This document shows positions 15,026-21,217 of a DNA stretch of 21,217 nt, piece by piece; within the stretch, counting starts at the first letter, position 1, and each line of letters starts with the position of its first letter. The stretch comes from JBBKXP01 sp038251315 (GTDB taxonomy: Bacteria; Pseudomonadota; Alphaproteobacteria; Rhodobacterales; Rhodobacteraceae), in NCBI GenBank assembly GCA_038251315.1, contig JBBSBK010000063.1, positions 1-21,217 of the forward strand, read 5' to 3'. The notes beneath the pieces are model-generated. The model was not told the origin of the DNA. It ran no database searches and saw only the letters and a program-made list of their open reading frames with translations. A program made the translations under genes and the position numbers.

Positions 15026-15316
15026 TCAGGTGTTCTGAGGGCCACGCGCCAGCACCGCATGGAGGAACACCGCCAGACAAAGACAATAGGTCGCATCACA
15101 ATGATCAGGCAATGGAACGCGTGGCCCCAGTGCCACCAGCGACAGCAAGGTGCCGGTGCCATAGGCGGGATGGGGGCGGTCGTGACGGATGCGGTAGCGG
15201 TCGGCCACATCGGTCTTGTCCAGCAACAGAACGGCAAGTTCTGGCCGCTGCGGTGCCGGCACGACTAAAAGCGCGCGCACTGCCGCGTCAAGATCGGATG
15301 GCAACAGCGGGCGCAT
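15026..15316 (-). CDS. Small protein at the 3' end of the GTA operon (possibly DUF7742)
   Basis: The 96-residue protein starts with ATG 15316, five bases after the stop of the large tail-tip gene, so it belongs to the same operon. It begins MRPLLPSDLDAAVRALLVVP and continues with a charged stretch LLLDKTDVADRYRIRHDRPHPAYGTGTLLS. A Cys/His-containing helix (DHCDATYCLCLAVFLHAVLA) lies near the end. There is no signal peptide and no known catalytic motif. Small proteins in this position occur in other Rhodobacteraceae GTA clusters; I think it corresponds to DUF7742, but I cannot confirm that here. It may help assembly, maturation or regulation of the particle, which is inference from position only. 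Confidence 0.75.
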   Translation of the reverse strand: MRPLLPSDLDAAVRALLVVPAPQRPELAVLLLDKTDVADRYRIRHDRPHPAYGTGTLLSLVALGPRVPLPDHCDATYCLCLAVFLHAVLARGPQNT

Positions 15317-15321
15317 CTTGG

Positions 15322-18300
15322 TCAGCCCGCCCGCACGATCCCGCGCGCGGGCCCGGCCCCATAACGGGCGGAAATCTGCGCCACTTCGATCCGATAGGCA
15401 CCCGTCACACCGTCAGCCGCCCGCTGTGCCATTGTGTAACTCCACGATGACGTTTCGACCTGCGCCTGCCGTTTGATCGAACCGTTGGCGATCACGTTGA
15501 CCAGATAGCTTTCGCGCTCCTCGCCCAACGGAACCTCGACACCCGTCCAGCTGTCGCCGTCGACTCGCGTGCGGCGGATCCAGCTCACGGCAACGTCACC
15601 ACCCGCCCCGCCGACGGCGCGCAGATGGCACACGGCATAGGGGCGCAGCCCGTTCCCCTTGAAAGCCGCAACGACGTGTCGATAGGCCGGATCGTCGATC
15701 GGGCGGGCGGCGGGGCCAAAGCGGTAATGGCGTTCTACATCCCGCGCCGCGGCGTCCAGCCCAATCTGCGCAGGGGCACCGTCCAGCAACACGAACAGCG
15801 ACCCGACGGGCCAGTCTTCCGGCGCGATGCCGTCGCTGCCGGCCTGCCCACGCAGCCGGAACGACAGATCGTAAGTATCGCGCGCGACCAGCGTCGCATC
15901 TGCGAACTGGAACACCTCCCACGCATCAGGAGTGCCATCGCCGATAACAGCGGCGTTCTTGCCTGCCAGCAGATCGGCCGGGCTGACCCCGCTCAGCGCG
16001 CCGCGCACCAGCTTGACTCGCACCGCCGGGCCGCGATCCCATCGCCCTGGCGATCCGCGCTGCAGCGACGTCTGGGTGATCCCGATCACCGATGGACGTC
16101 CGACCACCAAATTCACAACATAATCGCTGTCCTCTGCCGCCCCATAGAGGGCGACCGATCCCGGCCACGGCACCCCCGTCGCAACGAAATATGGCGCATG
16201 TGGAACCTCAGCCCCTGTGAGCAACGGCAGGTCGAGGAACAGGCCTTCGACCGGCACCGGGGCAACAAAGGCGCGCACTGCGATCCCCTCTTCATCGGTC
16301 TCGTGGGGGCGGTAGGTTTCCGGATCGACGCGCACCGCCTCAATCAGTTGATGCGCCCCCTGTTCGACCCGGTCAATGCGGTAAAGGTCATTGCCAGCCA
16401 GCCGCACCACATCACCTGCCCCCAGACCGATGTCGGACGGCGGCAAGGCGAACATAGCCGTATCGCGCGCCACTCGCGCCTCGGCCAGCCAACGTTCGGC
16501 GACGCGCTGCCCCTCGGACCGGGTCAGCACCAGCGGCATGTCGGACCGCGCGACGGCAAAGGTCGCCTCGTCCGCGAACACCGCCTCGGCGGCGCGGATT
16601 TCATAATCTGCGTCGGCGTCGATAAAGCCCAACTGCACCCGTCCGGCAATCTCTGCCGCCGGGGCGCGGGTCAGTTCCAGCGTATTGTCCTGCTCGGCAT
16701 GCAACACCAGTCGTTCAGTGGCCACGTCGGCCTTGGCTACCCCGTCGCGCGAAACGAAATGCAGCCGTCCGTCGCGTTCGACCGCGTCGAACCCATAGGC
16801 CAGCATGAGCGGTTGCAGGCTGGCCCGCGCCGGTTCGATATCGGCGACGCCATAACCGCGCACGATTCCGAACAGGCGCGATACGTCATAAGCCGCAACC
16901 CCTGCCTGATCGCAGATTTCTGCAACCACACTGGCAAGGGTCCGGGCCGATGTGCGCCCGTTGATCCAGTGCCCACGCGCATAATTCGCGCCGTCCGCCC
17001 AAAGGGCGGCATTGGCTGGAAAGAACGGATAGGGGCGCGCATCCCAGGCCCAGACATGCGCGCGGGCCATGTCGATCATCCGATGGCCGAATTCCGTCGA
17101 CATCGGGTTGTTCACCGGATCGTCAAAATGCAGATGCACCGCCCGCAGATACTGCATCTGGATCAACTCGTCGCGCAACCCGTTGGAATATGGGGGAAGG
17201 CCAGATTCCGACGACTTCGGATCGACAAAGCGATTCGGCGCGTTCGTGCCCTTGTCGACGGCTGCGCAGCCCAGTTCGGTGAACCAGACGGGTTTGCTTT
17301 CCGGCACCCACGGCGACGCCGTCGCCGCCCGTTCGCCAGCAACCCGGTCGTGGTGCGGGCTTTGCCACCAACCTTTGATATCCTTGAAGCGCCAGACCCA
17401 ATCCTCGCCCCAAAAATCGGAAATCGGCGTGCGGATCTGGGCATCGCGAGCCTCGGGTGAATGATAGAACCAATCGAACCCCTCGCCCCCCGCGACGTTC
17501 GATTTCAGAAAGTCGATGTTGTAGATTGCCCCAGCACCGGCGTCGCGGTGATCGGTGCCGTCGCGCCAGTCGGATAGCGGCATGTAGTTGTCGATACCGA
17601 TGAAATCGATATTGGCGTCGGCCCAGAGCGGGTCGAGGTGGAACAGCTTGTCACCCGTCCCGACAGGCTGATAACCGTGATATTCGGACCAGTCGGCTGC
17701 ATAGCCGATCTTACAGTCGGGACTGAGGATCGTGCGCACATCCGCCGCCAGTTGACGTAGCGCAGCGACCGCCGGAAAGCTGCCATCGACGCCCCGGATT
17801 TGGGTCAACGATCGCATTTCGCTGCCGATGCAGAACGCCGAAACGCCACCGGCCATCGCGCAGAGGTGGGCATAGTGCAGGATGAACCGCCGATACGACC
17901 ATTCCGCCGGGCCCGTGTAATCCACGGTCTGCCCGGCGACAACGAACTGCGCCGGTGTCGCCTGCCCGAAAAAGGCAGCGACCTCGGTGGCGGCGCCGGC
18001 CGTTTGGTCGGGGGTGCCAGTCTGACCGGGGGCAACGCTCAGCGTAATGCGTCCGCGCCATGGCAGGTGCGGCTGGCTGGTCGCCCCGGTCCAGGGGTCG
18101 GGCAGGGTATTGTCGCTGGTCTGATCCATCAGGATGAAGGGATAGAACACGACCGCCTTGCCGCGTGTGTTCAGCGACTGGATCGCCTCGATCACGGATT
18201 GATCCGTCGGGGTGCCGCCATACAGCGGGCGATCGGCCTGCAACGGTACCGGCTGCGCCGCCGCCCGCGCCAGACCGGACACGACCCAAGGCATCTCTGC

Positions 18301-19230
18301 CGGATCGATGGTCGTTTGCTCTACCTTCGGGCGCAACGTACAGGTGTCACAGCGCAGATCGTTGCCAAACCATGACACCACCAGTGATACCGATCCGCAA
18401 TCGGGCAATTCACCATCCAGCGCGTCCATCGATACCTGAAAATCGGTCTTGCCTGCGGGTGTGTTGAGGTTGACGGCAAGCTGCTGGCCGAATTCTCCCG
18501 TCTGAAAAACCGGCGTCGTCGCCAGCGCATACTCCCCCGTTCCCGGCACCAGCGCGATACCGTGGATCAGTCGGGCCATATCGGTCGCCTCGTCAGCCTG
18601 ATCAGGCTGCGACGGCCGCGACACTTCGAACGAAAACTGCGGGACGCGGTTGCCGAACTGCGACAGATCCAGATCCTCGAGAACGACATAGGCCATGCCG
18701 CGATAGGCCGGAACCATGCCCGCCCCCTGGACTGCCTCGATCTTGGGGTCGGGTAACTGATCTTCGGTCCCGGTATAGACGCGCATGTTCAGATCGTCCG
18801 GTGCCACCTCGACCCCATCCGCCCAGACCCGGCCGACGCGGGTGATCTCGCCCTCGCACAGGGCAATCGCAAGGCTGATCGAATAGGCAAAACTCGTGGT
18901 CGTCGCCCGGCGCGGTGTGCCCTTGCCGCCACCGCCGCTGGTCGTGACCTGTTCGCTGAAACGGGTCGCCCAGATCACCTGCCCGGCCACGCGCATGCGC
19001 CCGTATATCTGTTGAACCGGGGCCCCCTCGCTCGCGCCGGTCAGGCGAAACCGGTCGATCTTGCCGGTCTCGACCGGCTCGCTGCCCGCACCCAGCAGCC
19101 GCTGGTCGATGGCCCGGCCAAGCGTCGCCCCCACGGCGCGGCCGATGATCGCGGTGGACAGGCCCAAAACCGACCCACCAACCGACCCACCGACCGCCAG
19201 ACCGACAGCGCCAAGAACAATCGTCGCCAT
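15322..19230 (-). CDS. GTA host-specificity/'megatron' tail-tip protein (g15-like), TIM-barrel containing
   Basis: This 1302-residue protein is the largest tail-tip part of a Rhodobacterales gene transfer agent. It is thought to form the central spike that contacts and penetrates the recipient envelope. The N-terminus is a Gly/Ala-rich hydrophobic stretch (1-47, ATIVLGAVGLAVGGSVGG and on). About 440-745 is the GTA TIM-barrel domain, including FCIGSEMRSL (Glu470), GYAADWSEYHGY, DFIGIDNYMPLSDW and PVWFTELGCAA (Glu652). A phage-tail-type domain follows (about 790-950), then C-terminal beta-rich modules. Cysteines cluster at 278-297 (CGSV, CDTC). ATG 19230 is set by AAGGAG at 19237-19242 and overlaps the peptidase stop as TGATG. 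An upstream extension of 71 codons is open but lies within the peptidase gene. Confidence 0.93.
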   Translation of the reverse strand: MATIVLGAVGLAVGGSVGGSVLGLSTAIIGRAVGATLGRAIDQRLLGAGSEPVETGKIDRFRLTGASEGAPVQQIYGRMRVAGQVIWATRFSEQVTTSGGGGKGTPRRATTTSFAYSISLAIALCEGEITRVGRVWADGVEVAPDDLNMRVYTGTEDQLPDPKIEAVQGAGMVPAYRGMAYVVLEDLDLSQFGNRVPQFSFEVSRPSQPDQADEATDMARLIHGIALVPGTGEYALATTPVFQTGEFGQQLAVNLNTPAGKTDFQVSMDALDGELPDCGSVSLVVSWFGNDLRCDTCTLRPKVEQTTIDPAEMPWVVSGLARAAAQPVPLQADRPLYGGTPTDQSVIEAIQSLNTRGKAVVFYPFILMDQTSDNTLPDPWTGATSQPHLPWRGRITLSVAPGQTGTPDQTAGAATEVAAFFGQATPAQFVVAGQTVDYTGPAEWSYRRFILHYAHLCAMAGGVSAFCIGSEMRSLTQIRGVDGSFPAVAALRQLAADVRTILSPDCKIGYAADWSEYHGYQPVGTGDKLFHLDPLWADANIDFIGIDNYMPLSDWRDGTDHRDAGAGAIYNIDFLKSNVAGGEGFDWFYHSPEARDAQIRTPISDFWGEDWVWRFKDIKGWWQSPHHDRVAGERAATASPWVPESKPVWFTELGCAAVDKGTNAPNRFVDPKSSESGLPPYSNGLRDELIQMQYLRAVHLHFDDPVNNPMSTEFGHRMIDMARAHVWAWDARPYPFFPANAALWADGANYARGHWINGRTSARTLASVVAEICDQAGVAAYDVSRLFGIVRGYGVADIEPARASLQPLMLAYGFDAVERDGRLHFVSRDGVAKADVATERLVLHAEQDNTLELTRAPAAEIAGRVQLGFIDADADYEIRAAEAVFADEATFAVARSDMPLVLTRSEGQRVAERWLAEARVARDTAMFALPPSDIGLGAGDVVRLAGNDLYRIDRVEQGAHQLIEAVRVDPETYRPHETDEEGIAVRAFVAPVPVEGLFLDLPLLTGAEVPHAPYFVATGVPWPGSVALYGAAEDSDYVVNLVVGRPSVIGITQTSLQRGSPGRWDRGPAVRVKLVRGALSGVSPADLLAGKNAAVIGDGTPDAWEVFQFADATLVARDTYDLSFRLRGQAGSDGIAPEDWPVGSLFVLLDGAPAQIGLDAAARDVERHYRFGPAARPIDDPAYRHVVAAFKGNGLRPYAVCHLRAVGGAGGDVAVSWIRRTRVDGDSWTGVEVPLGEERESYLVNVIANGSIKRQAQVETSSWSYTMAQRAADGVTGAYRIEVAQISARYGAGPARGIVRAG

Positions 19231-19667
19231 CACTGGCTCCTTTCGGGAAATGCAAAACACGCCACGATGCGGCGGGCCCAGGCGGTGGTCAGCGGGCTTT
19301 CGACCACGCCGTGACCGGTGTAGGCGTGAATGAAACTGGCGTACGTCCCGACCTGTCCGACGACACCCAGATGCTTGGCGACTGCACCATAGCGCATCCG
19401 GAACAGGATGACCTGACCGGCGGCCATGCCGGGCAAAGAGCAAGGCACCAGATGCCGCGTCGCCGCGCGCAACAGCGCCTCGTCACCCTGCGGTTCGGAC
19501 CAGTCCGGGCTATAGGGCGGCACCACTTCGGGCAGTTCGCCTAAGTGCGCTGCCCAGATCCCGCGCACAAGTCCCAGACAATCGCATCCCGCGCCCATCG
19601 TTGCGGCCTGATGACGATAAGGCGTACCGATCCAGGTCCGGGCCAAGGCTACAATGGCGTCGCTCAT
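19230..19667 (-). CDS. GTA NlpC/P60-type cell-wall peptidase (g14-like)
   Basis: The 145-residue protein is a single NlpC/P60 domain: ALARTWIGTPYRHQ, then GAGCDCLGLVRGIW with the nucleophile-type Cys30, AGQVILFRM, KHLGVVG with His99, and SFIHAYTGHGVVE with His114. It would cut peptide stems of peptidoglycan in the recipient wall so the tail tip can pass. There is no signal peptide, as expected for a particle component. ATG 19667 overlaps the preceding stop as ATGA. The usual DCSGL of the family is DCLGL here, a known variant in phage-type members. It is flanked on both sides by tail-tip genes with no gap. Confidence 0.93.
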   Translation of the reverse strand: MSDAIVALARTWIGTPYRHQAATMGAGCDCLGLVRGIWAAHLGELPEVVPPYSPDWSEPQGDEALLRAATRHLVPCSLPGMAAGQVILFRMRYGAVAKHLGVVGQVGTYASFIHAYTGHGVVESPLTTAWARRIVACFAFPERSQ

Positions 19668-20548
19668 CGCCCCAAGCTCCCGCCGTCGTTGCGACCGTCC
19701 TGCACCGGCACGCTCATCAGCCAATCCTCGCCTGGAATATCGGGAAAGCCGCGAAAGTTCGCCAGATTGGAAAATTTCAGACGGCAGGTCTCGACACGTT
19801 TGTCGCAACCGGGATCCAGACGCACCAGATCGCCGGGCACGATGACGGCCCGCAACGGCAGCCACAATTCGATGACACGGACGCCCAGGGCGTCGAACCG
19901 GTCATGTTTGATGACGCCGGCCAACCCCTCTGCGGTGCCGCTCAGCATCTCGAGCCGTCCACGTTCGAACCAGCGCGGATCATAACCATCGAGCCCGACG
20001 AAACGAAACACCTGCGCCCCGCTTACAACCTCGACGGCACGCTCTTCCCGAAACCCGTCGGCGCGCAGTTCGAAACGGCAGCGGGCGTCACCGAGAATGG
20101 CCGTGCATTGCTTTTGAAAACTGCGCCCCTGTGGTTGGTTCAACGTTTCGGTCAGCCCGCGCAATTCGGCGTGAAACGCGCCGCCCGCCCGGCGCAATTC
20201 GCCGATGGTGCCACGAAACCGCAGCATCCGGGCGCCGACGTCGTCCCAGCGCACCAGCCAAGACCGCACCTCGGCGCCGTCATAGCGGCCCGCCTCGATA
20301 TCCGCCGCGTTGATCGCCGGATCGCTGAGCGCCCCCATCGCCTCGGTATTGTCCACCGACAGGCCTGTGCTTTGGGTGACGGTCTTGGCGGACATCCCGG
20401 AATCGGCGCGAAACGTGATGCCGTCAAAGGTCAGCGGCTGGTCGTGGTCGGTAAACCCGAACACGGTGCCGTCACGGCGTTCAAGCGCCCAGCACCGACA
20501 GACATGACTGCGCCCTTCTGCCAGGTGTGCGATCAGCGACACACTCAC
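19664..20548 (-). CDS. GTA tail hub protein, DUF2163 (g13-like)
   Basis: This 294-residue DUF2163/phage BR0599-type protein forms the hub beneath the distal tail protein. Seen: WALERRDGTVFGFTDHDQPL near the start, GALSDPAINAADIEAGRYDGA (72-92), TETLNQPQGRSFQKQCTAILGDARC (134-157), and the C-terminal DPGCDKRVETCRLKFSNLANFRGFP. Four cysteines (148, 157, 248, 255) are spaced as in tail proteins that bind an iron-sulfur cluster. The start is GTG 20548, overlapping the previous stop (GTGA), and its own stop overlaps the peptidase start. Confidence 0.93.
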   Translation of the reverse strand: MSVSLIAHLAEGRSHVCRCWALERRDGTVFGFTDHDQPLTFDGITFRADSGMSAKTVTQSTGLSVDNTEAMGALSDPAINAADIEAGRYDGAEVRSWLVRWDDVGARMLRFRGTIGELRRAGGAFHAELRGLTETLNQPQGRSFQKQCTAILGDARCRFELRADGFREERAVEVVSGAQVFRFVGLDGYDPRWFERGRLEMLSGTAEGLAGVIKHDRFDALGVRVIELWLPLRAVIVPGDLVRLDPGCDKRVETCRLKFSNLANFRGFPDIPGEDWLMSVPVQDGRNDGGSLGR

Positions 20549-21177
20549 AACCGCACCTCGACGATCGGAACAGTCGGCACATCGCCGGCGCGGAAACTGG
20601 CGACCGAGGTCTGGATGCGGTCGGTGTCAAAGCGCACCGCGACGTCGAACTCATACCCCGCGCGAATTTCGCCACCGACATCCGGCGGATGGTCGAACGT
20701 GATCGCGCCGGTGGTGTAATCCACCGTGTAGTCGATACTTTCCTGCTGCTGATCGCCACCGACGGTCACATAGACCGTGCCCAGAACCGGTTTTTTGATC
20801 GGGCGCAGGTAGGTCTGATTGCCCGACACATACTGTTTCACCAGTTGGAACACATCACGCACCTCGTCGCCGATCCCGATGACCTGGTCGCCCGCATTGA
20901 CCGGCCGCGACGGCAGCGACGATTTGAAATCGCCCCAGTCCTTCCAGCGAAATCCGTAAAGCTGGCCCTGCCGCGCCTCGAAAAACGCGATCAGCGCTTC
21001 GACATCGTCGAGCGAGCGCAGGCCAAGGCCCGCATCATAGCGCCGCCGCGAATGCGCCCAGGGCGTGTTGCGTTCTTCAAAACCGTTGGCCAGCGTGACG
21101 ATCTCGGTGCGTCGCTCTGGCCCGCCGATCGACCCAAAACTGAGCGATGCCGGAAACCGTACTTCGTGGAATGACAT
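20545..21177 (-). CDS. GTA distal tail protein, DUF2460 (g12-like)
   Basis: The 210-residue protein matches DUF2460, the distal tail/baseplate protein of Rhodobacterales GTAs. The N-terminus MSFHEVRFPASLSFGSIGGP is characteristic. It is followed by RRRYDAGLGLRSLDDVEALIAFFEARQGQLYGFRWKDWGDFKS and a beta-rich C-terminal half ending VPTVPIVEVRL. ATG 21177 is chosen over one ten codons upstream because TAGGAG (21185-21190) lies seven bases before it and the family begins here. It connects the tail tube to the hub protein encoded by the next gene, whose start overlaps its stop. Confidence 0.92.
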   Translation of the reverse strand: MSFHEVRFPASLSFGSIGGPERRTEIVTLANGFEERNTPWAHSRRRYDAGLGLRSLDDVEALIAFFEARQGQLYGFRWKDWGDFKSSLPSRPVNAGDQVIGIGDEVRDVFQLVKQYVSGNQTYLRPIKKPVLGTVYVTVGGDQQQESIDYTVDYTTGAITFDHPPDVGGEIRAGYEFDVAVRFDTDRIQTSVASFRAGDVPTVPIVEVRL

Positions 21178-21187
21178 CTGTTTTCTC

Positions 21188-21217
21188 CTACCGGTTTCGC
21201 TGTCCACGGCCCATCGC
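21188..21217 (-). CDS. Probable 3' end of the GTA tail tape-measure gene
   Basis: Minus-strand codons from the right edge read AMGRGQRNR then TAG (21190-21188). The stop forms part of the Shine-Dalgarno of the DUF2460 gene. In GTA clusters the gene before the DUF2460 gene is the tail tape measure, and a short basic C-terminus suits it. Nine codons are too few to prove the call. Confidence 0.35.
   Translation of the reverse strand, partial: AMGRGQRNR

Noticed and set aside
15625..17460. A 611-codon plus-strand open frame inside the tail-tip gene
   Set aside because: The minus-strand protein has clear GTA motifs over the same bases, while the plus-strand translation is Arg/His-rich without any recognisable domain.
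19231..19443. Start of the tail-tip protein 71 codons further upstream
   Set aside because: The added residues are an out-of-frame reading of the NlpC/P60 gene. ATG 19230 has AAGGAG and a stop/start overlap.
1..21217. CRISPR arrays, tRNA or rRNA genes, transposases, integrases, toxin-antitoxin pairs
   Set aside because: Gaps were read on both strands. No spaced repeats, cloverleaf-like segments or relevant protein motifs were seen, and genes fill nearly all the sequence.

Overview
The window is a GC-rich stretch of an alphaproteobacterial chromosome, most likely Rhodobacteraceae (Roseobacter group). Three things point there: a gene-transfer-agent (GTA) tail-tip gene block on the minus strand, an E1-beta pyruvate dehydrogenase subunit carrying its own lipoyl domain, and the gene order pgk - class I aldolase - ftsB-like - pdhA-pdhB-pdhC. 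This placement comes from gene content alone; no database search was possible.

Layout. 1-139: 3' end of an outer-membrane beta-barrel (autotransporter-type) gene. About 182-211: bidirectional terminator. 231-542 (minus): small EF-hand protein whose N-terminus/start is doubtful. 657-3465 (plus): nucleoside hydrolase, a GNAT acetyltransferase coupled to it by a 4-base overlap, then the protein AMPylator SelO. 3574-4621 (minus): two overlapping cyclophilin-type peptidyl-prolyl isomerases, one cytoplasmic and one exported. 4758-6930: phosphoglycerate kinase and class I fructose-bisphosphate aldolase. 7019-7318: FtsB/DivIC-like divisome protein. 7392-9396: a DUF2231 membrane protein overlapping a secreted sorbosone-dehydrogenase-type beta-propeller. 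9393-9496: a large imperfect inverted repeat. 9647-13393: the pyruvate dehydrogenase E1-alpha, E1-beta and E2 genes, without an adjacent E3 gene. 13543-14115: exported CHAP-domain protein. 14118-14927 (minus): serine acetyltransferase CysE with a recognisable promoter.

15026-21217 (minus): the distal end of a GTA structural operon. Read in its own direction it runs: probable last codons of the tape-measure gene, DUF2460 distal tail protein (g12-like), DUF2163 hub protein (g13-like), NlpC/P60 peptidase (g14-like), a 1302-residue host-specificity/'megatron' protein with a TIM-barrel domain (g15-like), and a small conserved-looking protein. Stops and starts overlap (GTGA, ATGA, TGATG) or lie 5 bases apart, so the block is tightly co-translated. 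The parts together build the baseplate and cell-wall-penetrating tip of the particle.

No tRNA, rRNA, CRISPR array, transposase or integrase was seen, and no gap exceeds about 250 bases. Nothing here is clearly a new system. The most worthwhile leads are the small protein at the end of the GTA operon, the retained catalytic-looking glutamates of the TIM barrel, the palindromes in front of pgk, fba and pdhA, the inverted repeat after the dehydrogenase, and the probable frameshift in the EF-hand gene.
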